NCBI RefSeq assembly: GCF_009663465.1
Contig: NZ_QXHU01000001.1
Location: forward strand, 300,208 to 364,207
Length of the DNA stretch: 64,000 nt
Source: Riemerella anatipestifer
GTDB lineage: Bacteria; Bacteroidota; Bacteroidia; Flavobacteriales; Weeksellaceae
Reading direction: 5' to 3'
The notes under the pieces were generated by a model. The model ran no database searches and was not told where the DNA came from. It saw nothing but the letters and a program-made list of their open reading frames with translations. Positions 6,908 through 15,152 of the stretch are shown in pieces; positions within the stretch are counted from its first letter, which is position 1, and each line of letters begins with the position of its first letter. The position numbers were made by a program, and so were the translations under genes.

Positions 6908-9733
6908 CTACATTTCTTTTTTCAAAAATTTACCTGTGATAGATTTTTTATTCTTTATAATTTCTTCTGGAGTACCTTCTGCGATGATACTTCCTCCATT
7001 TTTACCACCTTCTGGACCTACATCTATAATATGGTCGGCAAGTTTTATCACGTCCATATTATGTTCAATAATGATAAAGGAGTTACCCAAGTCTACTAGC
7101 TTTTGGATAACCTCCATCAGTATCTTAACATCTTCAAAATGCAGTCCTGTGGTAGGTTCATCTAAAATATAAAGCGTTTTACCTGTTTGTTTTTTAGAGA
7201 GTTCTGTAGCTAATTTTACTCTTTGAGCCTCTCCGCCCGAAAGTGTAGTAGACTGTTGACCTAAAGTAATATAGCCTAAACCTACTTCTTGTAGCGTTTT
7301 CACCTTAGAATAGATTTTTGGGATTGGCTGAAAAAATTCTACAGCTTCGTCTATGGTCATATCTAGGACATCGGATATAGATTTACCTTTATATCTTACT
7401 TCTAAAGTTTCTCTATTAAAGCGTTTGCCGTTGCAGGTTTCGCAATGCACATAGACATCAGGCAAGAAATTCATTTCAATCACTTTCAAACCACCTCCTT
7501 GACAAGTTTCGCAGCGTCCACCTTTAACATTAAACGAAAATCTCCCTGCCTTATAACCTCTGATTTTACTTTCTGGAAGGTTAGCGAACAAGGTTCGGAT
7601 ATCCGAAAATACACCTGTGTAAGTAGCAGGGTTAGAACGAGGCGTTCTACCGATGGGCGTTTGGTCTACATCTACTATTTTGTCTATATGCTCTATACCT
7701 TCTATCTTTTCGTAAGGTAGAGGCTCTTGCACAGCACGGTAGAAATGTCGGTTAAGAATAGGGTAGAGGGTCCCGTTGATTAGCGAGGATTTACCACTCC
7801 CCGAAATCCCCGTAACTACAACCATCTTCCCTAGAGGAATTTTTAGAGTTACATTTTTAAGATTATTGCCCGTAGCTCCTTTGAGGACAATCTCATTACC
7901 ATTGCCTTCTCTTCTTTTTTCGGGAATTTCTATTTTTCTTCTTCCTGTGAGGTAATCTGCTGTAATGGTATCAGCTTTTATTAAATCTTTTGGGCTGCCT
8001 TGCCACAAGACTTTTCCGCCATATTTACCTGCTTTAGGTCCGATGTCTAGCACTTCATCGGCTTCTAAAATCATATCCTTGTCGTGTTCCACCACAAGAA
8101 CAGAGTTTCCTAAATCTCGTAAACTTTTTAAAGAGTTGATGAGTCTTTCGTTATCTCTCTGGTGAAGCCCAATAGAAGGTTCGTCTAAAATATAAAGGAC
8201 ATTTACCAACTGCGAGCCTATCTGTGTTGCCAAACGAATCCTTTGGGATTCGCCTCCAGAAAGGGTTTTACTACTTCTACTAAGACTAAGATATTCTAGT
8301 CCTACATCTAATAAAAAGCCCAAACGAGTTTCTATCTCTTTTAAAATTTCGTGGGCGATAATTTTGTTTTTTTCGCTAAAGCTATTTTTTATTTCCGAAA
8401 GCCAATCTTTTAAGTCTAATAAGCTCATCGCATTAACTTCAGCAATAGTTTTACCTTCTATTTTAAAGGCTAAACTTTCGGGTTTTAATCTTGTTCCGTT
8501 ACAGTCCGTACAGATTTCTTCTACTGTAAACTCTCGCTCCACTTGTGTAGCACCGTAGTTCTCTTTATCTTCTATAACTTTTTCTAAATGAGGGATTAGC
8601 CCTTCAAAGTTAATTTTAGTTTTTTTGGAAATTCCAGCGTGTTTTAAATCTTTTACAAACTCTTTATCACAACCGTAATAGATGTAGTCTAAGGCTTCTT
8701 TAGGAATTTTGTTAAATGGTGTTTGTAGGTTAAGCTCAAATAACTCTAGTATGCTTTTAATTTGAGATAAAGCCCACTTACTAAATTTATAAGTTTCTAA
8801 TGGTAATAGTGCCGACTGGAAGGGTAGAGTAGGCTCGGTAACTAGATAATCAGGATTGATTTTTTTTACAGTTCCCAAACCTTTACAATGAGGACAACTC
8901 CCTTTAGGAGAATTGAACGAAAAAGTATTTGGTTCTGGTAATGGTAGAGCCTGTCCTGTGACAGTATCCATTAAATCTTTAGAAAAATACTGAAACTCTT
9001 CCGAATTATATTTTTGAACCATAACCACACCGCCCCCCATCTGCAAAGCTGTGGAAAGTGATTTTTGCATTCTAGCTTCAGATGCGGTTTCGCCTATAAT
9101 CCAACGGTCTATAACTACTTCTATATCGTGGGTTTTGTATCGGTCTAGTTTAAGGTCGTACTCTATATCTTGCAAAGTGCCATCTATTCTTACTTGGGAA
9201 TATCCTTTTTTGGCTAATTGCACAAAAAGCTCGTGATAATGCCCCTTTCTAGCCTTTACTAGTGGTGCTAGAAGCAAGACTTTTTCATTCTGATATTGTT
9301 CTTTGATGGTTTCTAAAATTTGCTCTTCGGTATAGCTTTGTAGCTTTTTACCTGTTTCTAAGGAATAAGCTGTGGAAACTCTAGCAAATAGAAGTCTGAG
9401 AAAATCATAAAGTTCTGTAACCGTCCCTACGGTAGAACGAGGGTTTTTATTAGTGGTTTTTTGTTCAATAGCGATAACAGGGGAAAGTCCTTCTATTTTA
9501 TCAACATCGGGGCGTTCTAATCCACCTAGAAACTGCCGAGCATAGGCGGAAAATGTTTCTATATAACGCCTTTGTCCTTCCGCAAAAATAGTATCAAATG
9601 CTAAAGAAGATTTCCCACTTCCTGATAGCCCTGTAATAACGACTAACTCGTTACGAGGAATTTTAACATCAATGTTTTTTAAGTTATGCTCTCTAGCACC
9701 ATAGACCTCTATGAAATCTCTATTTTTCATCAT
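6908..9733 (-). CDS. uvrA: excinuclease ABC subunit UvrA
   Basis: DNA damage sensor of nucleotide excision repair: the UvrA dimer finds lesions and loads UvrB. 941 aa, normal length. Two ABC ATPase modules are complete: Walker A TGLSGSGKSSL near residue 35 and TGISGSGKSSL near 630, signatures LSGGESQRIRLA near 485 and LSGGEAQRVKLA near 825, and Walker B LDEPSIGLH and LDEPTTGLH. Zinc-binding cysteines are visible (CPHCKG, CTDCNG, CETCQG, CETCNG). Two ATGs stand in tandem at the start. A TAAATTTG -7-like element on the minus strand at 9738-9745 would put transcription start almost at the start codon. Confidence 0.98.
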   Translation of the reverse strand: MMKNRDFIEVYGAREHNLKNIDVKIPRNELVVITGLSGSGKSSLAFDTIFAEGQRRYIETFSAYARQFLGGLERPDVDKIEGLSPVIAIEQKTTNKNPRSTVGTVTELYDFLRLLFARVSTAYSLETGKKLQSYTEEQILETIKEQYQNEKVLLLAPLVKARKGHYHELFVQLAKKGYSQVRIDGTLQDIEYDLKLDRYKTHDIEVVIDRWIIGETASEARMQKSLSTALQMGGGVVMVQKYNSEEFQYFSKDLMDTVTGQALPLPEPNTFSFNSPKGSCPHCKGLGTVKKINPDYLVTEPTLPFQSALLPLETYKFSKWALSQIKSILELFELNLQTPFNKIPKEALDYIYYGCDKEFVKDLKHAGISKKTKINFEGLIPHLEKVIEDKENYGATQVEREFTVEEICTDCNGTRLKPESLAFKIEGKTIAEVNAMSLLDLKDWLSEIKNSFSEKNKIIAHEILKEIETRLGFLLDVGLEYLSLSRSSKTLSGGESQRIRLATQIGSQLVNVLYILDEPSIGLHQRDNERLINSLKSLRDLGNSVLVVEHDKDMILEADEVLDIGPKAGKYGGKVLWQGSPKDLIKADTITADYLTGRRKIEIPEKRREGNGNEIVLKGATGNNLKNVTLKIPLGKMVVVTGISGSGKSSLINGTLYPILNRHFYRAVQEPLPYEKIEGIEHIDKIVDVDQTPIGRTPRSNPATYTGVFSDIRTLFANLPESKIRGYKAGRFSFNVKGGRCETCQGGGLKVIEMNFLPDVYVHCETCNGKRFNRETLEVRYKGKSISDVLDMTIDEAVEFFQPIPKIYSKVKTLQEVGLGYITLGQQSTTLSGGEAQRVKLATELSKKQTGKTLYILDEPTTGLHFEDVKILMEVIQKLVDLGNSFIIIEHNMDVIKLADHIIDVGPEGGKNGGSIIAEGTPEEIIKNKKSITGKFLKKEM

Positions 9734-9761
9734 TTTGCAAATTTAGTGATGAATTATGAAA

Positions 9762-9818
9762 GGTGAAAATAAAAATAAGTCCCAATATTTCTAAAATTAC
9801 CTTAGAGCATATTGGGAC
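9762..9818 (-). terminator. terminator after the SPFH gene
   Basis: A perfect 10-bp inverted repeat GTCCCAATAT (9779-9788) and ATATTGGGAC (9809-9818), followed on the minus strand by a T-rich tail (TTATTTTTATTTT). It separates the SPFH gene from uvrA. Confidence 0.7.
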
Positions 9819-9855
9819 AGCTTTCTTTTGATTTAACCCTTTTAAAAGTAAACTT

Positions 9856-10800
9856 TTACGCTTCTTTATTTTTCTTTTTTATTTCTTCTCCTATAATACT
9901 TGCGGTAGAGAAAGAAGTTACCAAATTATTTAGCATATCTCCAGCCGCATTGGGCGTGTTAGGAAGTAGAATAAGATTAGACTTATTGGTAGAACCAATA
10001 GACGAAAGCGTATCATAATGCTGAGTAACTACAATAAGAGCCGAAGCCTCTTGTGAATTGATACCTACCTTGTTAAGCACATTTACAGATTCTTCTAATC
10101 CTTTAGCAATTTCTCTTCTTTGGTCGGCAATCCCTTGTCCTTGTAATCTTTTGCTTTCTGCTTCTGCTTTAGCCTTTTCTACAATAAGAATTCTTTGAGC
10201 ATCACCTTCGTATTGAGCTGCTATTTTCTCTCTTTCCGAAGCATTGATACGGTTCATTGCCTGTTTTACTTGCTCATCAGGGTCGATGTCTGTTACTAAG
10301 GTTTTAATGATGTCGTAACCATAATCATTCATTGCCTCTTGTAATTCTGATTTTACGGCGATAGCAATATCATCTTTTTTCTCAAACACATCATCTAATC
10401 TAAGTTTAGGAACTTCCGCTCTTACCACATCAAAAATATAAGATGTAATCTGAGCGTGAGGATTATCCAATTTATAAAACGCATCATAAACCTTTTCTCC
10501 AATAACGAGATATTGCGTGGACACCTTTATTTTAACAAATACATCGTCTTTAGTTTTGGTTTCTACCACTACATCTAACTGCTGTATTTTTAAAGAAATT
10601 CTACCTGCGATTTGGTCTACAAAAGGTATTTTAAGATGAAAACCTGGACCTCTTACACTATGGAATTTCCCTAAACGTTCTATTATAACAGATGTTTGTT
10701 GCTTTACAATAAACCAAAGTCCAAAAAAGCTAAGGAAAATAATTCCTACAAATAGAACAGCTCCCAAAGACCCCAAAATAAAACTAAATGTTGTTATCAT
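9856..10800 (-). CDS. SPFH/band 7 membrane protein (stomatin/QmcA-like)
   Basis: 314 aa from the chosen start MITTFSFILGSLG. One N-terminal membrane helix (about residues 5-27) is followed by the SPFH/band-7 domain (VIIERLGKFHSVRGPGFHLKIP near 38 onward, QQLDVVVETKTKDDVFV near 75). A charged Ala/Glu/Lys coiled-coil stretch follows (INASEREKIAAQYEGDAQR near 205), then a hydrophilic tail. Family members form large oligomeric cages at membrane microdomains and often regulate membrane proteases. The usual NfeD partner is not adjacent. The alternative ATG at 10845 adds 15 residues with no homology-like character. It has its own terminator and is probably monocistronic. Confidence 0.88.
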   Translation of the reverse strand: MITTFSFILGSLGAVLFVGIIFLSFFGLWFIVKQQTSVIIERLGKFHSVRGPGFHLKIPFVDQIAGRISLKIQQLDVVVETKTKDDVFVKIKVSTQYLVIGEKVYDAFYKLDNPHAQITSYIFDVVRAEVPKLRLDDVFEKKDDIAIAVKSELQEAMNDYGYDIIKTLVTDIDPDEQVKQAMNRINASEREKIAAQYEGDAQRILIVEKAKAEAESKRLQGQGIADQRREIAKGLEESVNVLNKVGINSQEASALIVVTQHYDTLSSIGSTNKSNLILLPNTPNAAGDMLNNLVTSFSTASIIGEEIKKKNKEA

Positions 10801-10979
10801 AAATTTTAAATTTTTCGTAAAGATAATTATTTTTCGGCAAATCATTATAGGTTAAACAAAACACTGATAATCAAATATAAAAATAGAAAAAAGTCCTTTT
10901 TTATTTTCAGACTAAATATTTTTCATTGTCTATTTTTTATAAAACTTAAGAATATGAGGCTAAAACTCTAAAAATCATA

Positions 10980-11009
10980 TTGTCAGATAATAAATTTTAC
11001 ATATATTTG
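10980..11009 (+). promoter_or_regulatory. rpsA promoter (Bacteroidetes type)
   Basis: TTG at 10980-10982 and TATATTTG at 11002-11009 with a 19-bp spacer, matching the Bacteroidetes -33/-7 pattern. It lies about 120 bp before the rpsA start, leaving a long leader that could hold autoregulatory structure, though I see no strong hairpin. The rest of 10801-11130 is AT-rich without other features. Confidence 0.6.
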
Positions 11010-11130
11010 CACCACTTTTCACGGATTTTTTTGAGCAAAAAGTAGAAAACAACAATATTTAACCAACTTCAAAACCCATTTATCCGTTTTAGCTCAAAGG
11101 ATGGTAGTTTTGGATACAAATTATTTTATT

Positions 11131-12912
11131 ATGTCAGAACAGACAAAACAACAAGAAGAGGTTCTTTTGAACCAAAATGTAGCACCTGAAAATTTTGATT
11201 GGGATTCTTTTGAATCTGGTCTTAATGCTGAGGACAGAAACGAGAAAAAAGAACTTGAAGAAATCTACAAAGGTTCTTTAAGCGATTTAGCAGAAGATGA
11301 TGTTATCGTAGGTAAAGTAGTAAGACTTACAGATAAAGAAGCTATCGTTGACATTGATTTCAAATCAGAAGGTGTTATTTCTCTTAACGAATTCCGTTAC
11401 AACCCTAACCTAAAAGTGGGAGATGAGGTAGAAGTAATGGTAGACAGAAGAGAGGACAAGACAGGACAATTACAACTTTCTCATAAAAAAGCGAGAACGC
11501 TTAAGGCTTGGGATAAAGTGAACCAATATCACGAAAGTGGTGAGGTAGTAAATGGTTTCGTTAAATCTAGAACAAAAGGTGGTATGATTGTAGATGTATT
11601 CGGCATCGAAGCATTCTTACCTGGTTCTCAAATAGATGTTAAGCCTATTAAAGATTATGACCAATATGTAGGTAAAACTATGGAGTTCAAAGTGGTTAAA
11701 ATTAATCCTGAATTCAAAAATGTAGTGGTATCTCATAAAGCTCTTATCGAGGCCGATATTGAAGATCAGAAAAAAGAAATCATTGCCCAACTTGAAAAAG
11801 GTCAGGTTCTTGAAGGAACAGTTAAAAACATCACATCTTATGGTGTATTTATCGATTTAGGTGGCGTTGATGGTCTAGTACACATTACAGATCTTTCTTG
11901 GTCTAGAGTAAACCACCCAACAGAAATTCTGGAAGATGGACAAACGGTTAAAGTGGTTATCCTTGACTTTGATGAAGATAAAACAAGAATTCAATTGGGT
12001 ATGAAGCAGCTTGAAGCTCACCCTTGGGAAGCTCTTGATGAAAACTTGAAAGTAGGTGATAAAGTAAAAGGTAAGGTAGTAGTAGTAGCTGATTATGGTG
12101 CTTTTGTAGAAGTAGCTCCTGGTGTAGAAGGTCTTATCCATGTTTCTGAAATGTCTTGGAGTACACATCTTAGAAGTGCAGGGGATTTCGTAAAAGTGGG
12201 AGATGAAGTAGAGGCTCAAGTGCTTACCTTAGATAAAGAAGAGAGAAAAATATCTTTAGGTATGAAGCAACTCTCTGAAGATCCGTGGACTAATATACAA
12301 GGTAAATATCCAGTAGATTCTAAGCACTCTGGTACTGTAAGAAACTTTACTAACTTTGGTGTATTCTTAGAGCTAGAAGAAGGAATTGATGGGCTTATCT
12401 ATATTTCTGACCTTTCTTGGACTAAGAAAATCAAACATCCATCTGAATTCTGTAGCGTAGGAGACAAGCTAGATGTAGTAGTTCTAGAGTTAGATGTAGA
12501 CGCTAGAAGACTTTCTTTAGGTCATAAGCAACTTACAGAAAATCCTTGGGATAAATTTGAAACTAAATATGCTGAAGGTACTGTACACACGGGTGTAGCA
12601 TCTGATGTTTTTGATAAAGGAGCTCAAGTTAAATTTGAAGATGTAGAAGTAGAAGCTTTCTGTCCTGCTAGATTACTTGAGAAGGAGGATGGTTCTAAAA
12701 TTAAAAAAGGAGATGAAGCTGAATTTAAAGTAATTGAGTTCAATAAAGAATTCAAGAGAGTGGTAGTATCTCATACAGGTCTTTTCCGTGAAGAAGAAAA
12801 GAAAAATGTGAAAGAAGCTGCTGCTAAAAGTTCTGCATCTGAAGAGAAAACAACTCTAGGAGATATTGATGCTCTTGCAGAACTTAAAAAGAAAATGGAA
12901 GAAGGTAAATAA
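11131..12912 (+). CDS. rpsA: 30S ribosomal protein S1
   Basis: 593 aa from the chosen start MSEQTKQQEEV. It is built of six S1-type OB repeats, recognisable by the recurring pattern G-x-V-x-x-x-x-x-x-G-x-F-V/I-x-L/V and GLIHVSEMSW / GLVHITDLSW / GLIYISDLSW. An acidic N-terminal extension of about 45 residues (APENFDWDSFESG) is typical of Bacteroidetes S1. S1 binds mRNA leaders on the 30S subunit and helps initiation, which matters in a phylum with weak Shine-Dalgarno use. The Lys/Glu-rich tail ends MEEGK. An ATG at 11101 would add ten unlike residues. It is followed by a strong terminator. Confidence 0.97.
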   Translation: MSEQTKQQEEVLLNQNVAPENFDWDSFESGLNAEDRNEKKELEEIYKGSLSDLAEDDVIVGKVVRLTDKEAIVDIDFKSEGVISLNEFRYNPNLKVGDEVEVMVDRREDKTGQLQLSHKKARTLKAWDKVNQYHESGEVVNGFVKSRTKGGMIVDVFGIEAFLPGSQIDVKPIKDYDQYVGKTMEFKVVKINPEFKNVVVSHKALIEADIEDQKKEIIAQLEKGQVLEGTVKNITSYGVFIDLGGVDGLVHITDLSWSRVNHPTEILEDGQTVKVVILDFDEDKTRIQLGMKQLEAHPWEALDENLKVGDKVKGKVVVVADYGAFVEVAPGVEGLIHVSEMSWSTHLRSAGDFVKVGDEVEAQVLTLDKEERKISLGMKQLSEDPWTNIQGKYPVDSKHSGTVRNFTNFGVFLELEEGIDGLIYISDLSWTKKIKHPSEFCSVGDKLDVVVLELDVDARRLSLGHKQLTENPWDKFETKYAEGTVHTGVASDVFDKGAQVKFEDVEVEAFCPARLLEKEDGSKIKKGDEAEFKVIEFNKEFKRVVVSHTGLFREEEKKNVKEAAAKSSASEEKTTLGDIDALAELKKKMEEGK

Positions 12913-12950
12913 TCTAAATAAAGATTAGATACTTTTCTAAAATATCTTTA

Positions 12951-12980
12951 AAACCGCCCCAGAATTGAGGCGGTTTTTTT
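12951..12980 (+). terminator. rpsA terminator
   Basis: AACCGCC and GGCGGTT arms around CCCAGAATTGA followed by a run of T, about 40 bp after the rpsA stop. A classic intrinsic terminator. Confidence 0.9.
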
Positions 12981-13320
12981 TAGCTTAATTTTTTTGTCTG
13001 GTTCTAATATGGATAAAAGAATGCTTAATCTTATCCAAAAATGGATATATAGATATTCATTTTAGAACTTATAATAAGGACAAGAAATAACACTTACAGA
13101 CCCTAACCCCAATGGAGTGTGGAAAGTGTGTTAAATTTTTATTCAAACCAATATCCAATACTTACCACAGCGAAAGTGTCCCCCCAAAAAAATTAAGGAG
13201 GATAATGTAGTTTAATTATGGGGACGATTATATTATGGAAGCAAAAGAAAGAGCAGAAATTCACCAAAACAGTATAAAGGGCAATATAACATCAATTAAG
13301 GTAATTTTTAAAACCTTATA

Positions 13321-13663
13321 GGCGAGAATTTTCAAGGCAAAGAATATGAAAATTATATATAAGTATATCGCCTTACTTTCCAACAAAAAAAGTCAAGGGA
13401 TTTGGAGTTGATTTTATAGCTAGTGAATGGAAAATGAAAAAATGGTTAGATGTTGTGTGAAAAGATAATGGGGGACCATCATATTGATAAATTTGGTTGG
13501 AAATAGAAAAGGAATCTATTTAATGTTGCCTATTGATGTAAAAGATTTTGGTGCATCAGGGCATATAACTTTATGGACTGGAAACGCAAGTGAAAAATAT
13601 GTTTTTGATGGACATCATTATGAAAAATCTGCAAAAGCTATGTATTTTTGGGAATTAAAATAA
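13321..13663 (+). pseudogene. broken Tae4-like amidase effector, first remnant
   Basis: Coding-like pieces in shifting frames: NFQGKEYENY (13327 on), KKVKGFGVDFIASEWKMKKW with LDVV after it (about 13388-13458) then a stop, and finally an open piece NRKGIYLMLPIDVKDFGASG with HITLWTG and a tail ending AMYFWELK at the stop 13661-13663. The GIYxM...G-A-S-G-H-x-T-L-W-x-G block is the C-terminal signature of type VI amidase effector 4 (Tae4, NlpC/P60-like, cuts peptidoglycan), where the His is catalytic. No intact start or N-terminal Cys motif is left. 12981-13320 shows only further unreadable debris. The Tae4 assignment is by motif recognition. Confidence 0.6.
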
Positions 13664-13674
13664 TTAGACTACAT

Positions 13675-14157
13675 ATGAAAATTTTAAACATTATGCTAAT
13701 TTTGGTTGGTATTTCATGCTGTTCTCAAAACAGAGAACTTACCAATAAAACATATTTAAAACTAAAAGATGATGATAAGTCTTTTGAACAGTTCGCCTTT
13801 TATGGATTTTGTAATTGTAATGATAACTATTTGTACTCAGAGACATTTGTACATGATTATATAACAACATTTAATCATATGGAACCCTTTCCAAGACTTT
13901 TTGAAAAAGAAACTATTAAAAAAGTATTAGATCGATTTCATGCTTCTCATAAAAAGAAGTTTGATGGTATCCGGAAAGAATATTTTAATGGTTATAACAT
14001 AATAACAGAATGTTACAATTTATATAATACTTCAAATAATGAACTAAGGGGAATTTACAATGGAATGATATCAAATAAGAGAATTCAAAAAGAATGGATT
14101 GAAGATTATATGAACGATTATTTAGAGCATTATTTTATTAAAATTGAAACAGAATAA
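13675..14157 (+). CDS. Tai4-like immunity lipoprotein (orphan)
   Basis: 160 aa from ATG 13675, 11 bp after the stop of the first amidase remnant. A TTG at 13648 would lengthen it into that remnant, so I reject it. The signal peptide ends in a lipobox-like VGISC, giving a predicted lipoprotein. The mature part resembles Tai4-type immunity proteins: FEQFAFYGFCNCN near residue 40, a helical middle and GYNIITECYNLYN near 120, with paired cysteines. Tai4 proteins sit in the periplasm and block Tae4. It is the only intact member of a toxin-immunity module whose effector copies on both sides are broken, so it may act as an orphan immunity gene. Function is inferred from motif and context. Confidence 0.6.
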   Translation: MKILNIMLILVGISCCSQNRELTNKTYLKLKDDDKSFEQFAFYGFCNCNDNYLYSETFVHDYITTFNHMEPFPRLFEKETIKKVLDRFHASHKKKFDGIRKEYFNGYNIITECYNLYNTSNNELRGIYNGMISNKRIQKEWIEDYMNDYLEHYFIKIETE

Positions 14158-14174
14158 TCAAATTAATAGTTGTG

Positions 14175-14439
14175 AAAAAAAGTTGGGTTATCCGAAGAAA
14201 GTTGGAATAGATTATATAAAATGAAAGGAATCATTATGTTCAAGGTTTCGGGCTGGAATAATGCAAATGGTCATTTTACTTTATGGGATGGTAATCATCT
14301 AATTTATCTAGGTGGTGCAGGGCATGATGATCCAACAAATGTAAAATATTATTTTCATATGTTTTACCCTGCAAGGAAAGAGAATGGGGATTTAAATTTA
14401 GTACAAACTAATAGAATTAGAATATGGGAACTCAAATAA
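14175..14439 (+). pseudogene. truncated Tae4-like amidase effector, second remnant
   Basis: An open piece from after a TGA at about 14173. It has an ATG at 14221 that reads MKGIIMFKVSGWNNANGHF followed by TLWDG and ends RIRIWELK. The G-I-I-x-F-x-V-S-G-W-x-x-A-x-G-H-F-T-L-W-x-G block is the C-terminal half of Tae4 with its catalytic His. The N-terminal half with the catalytic Cys is absent, so the product cannot be an active amidase. Its last residues (WELK) match those of the first remnant, which suggests that both come from one duplicated module. It overlaps the 3' end of the convergent CPBP gene by 8 bp. Confidence 0.65.
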
Positions 14440-15127
14440 AAAAAACTACACAGCTTTTCTTTATAATTATACCTCCAACTGAATTCCCAATAAATACATA
14501 ACTTAATAATCCAAAAGAAGGATTTTCAACGGCTTGATAGGTAATAGGAAAGTGACCAATAGCAAAAATAACCGATGCTATAATAATACCAATCCAATAC
14601 ACAATAGGTTGAGTTACATTAAGTATTTTGGAAGCAATCCAAGTAACAAAAGTCATCATACCGAATCTCATTAAGATTTCTTCGGTTAGTCCACCGTACA
14701 GAAATCTAGCAGTTAGGGTGGGGTGCAGAGTTTCTCCTAAGACTATAAATTCTTTCGGAAGTATTGGCTTAAATATAATTCCTATAAGGCTTAATAAACC
14801 TCCTGATAGGATACCACCTAAAACACCATATTTCAGAATATTTTGGAGATTGGGGAGCTGATGACTTTTAATTCCGACTATGTGTTCAATAATGGGAACT
14901 TTTAGATTTACCTTTTGATGAAGAATAGTTCCTAGAACCACAGCAACAATGAGCATTATAGTGGGGTTTACTAATGCAAGCATTTTTATTTGTAGTGGAC
15001 TAAAACTCTTTCGTAGTATTACTTCTGCTTCAGGAGGCAAGGGTATTTCCATTGTGAGAATTGAAAATACCCCTATCATTCCTAAACATAATAGAATTAA
15101 CCCTAATCCTATCTTCTGTTTTTTCAT
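14432..15127 (-). CDS. CPBP family intramembrane glutamic protease
   Basis: 231 aa, mostly membrane helices. The family motifs are present: GLTEEILMRFGM (EExxxR) near residue 148 and the second motif with a His (FAIGHFPI) near 190. A further expected C-terminal motif region (FGLLSYVFIGNSVGG) follows. CPBP/Abi proteins cleave membrane substrates or act in bacteriocin self-immunity. It lies 25 bp after acs on the same strand. Its 3' end abuts the decayed effector remnant, and the last residues (IIIKKSCVVFFI) look unusual, so the natural C-terminus may have been replaced at this junction. Confidence 0.85.
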   Translation of the reverse strand: MKKQKIGLGLILLCLGMIGVFSILTMEIPLPPEAEVILRKSFSPLQIKMLALVNPTIMLIVAVVLGTILHQKVNLKVPIIEHIVGIKSHQLPNLQNILKYGVLGGILSGGLLSLIGIIFKPILPKEFIVLGETLHPTLTARFLYGGLTEEILMRFGMMTFVTWIASKILNVTQPIVYWIGIIIASVIFAIGHFPITYQAVENPSFGLLSYVFIGNSVGGIIIKKSCVVFFI

Positions 15128-15152
15128 TTACTTTAATTTTTGTAATGATTAA

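Noticed and set aside
7445-7720. Plus-strand frame opposite uvrA
   Set aside because: Shadow of the uvrA coding strand; uvrA is complete with all motifs.
13321-14439. Active type VI effector-immunity pair
   Set aside because: Both amidase copies are truncated or frameshifted and lack the catalytic Cys half, and no type VI structural gene is present in the window.
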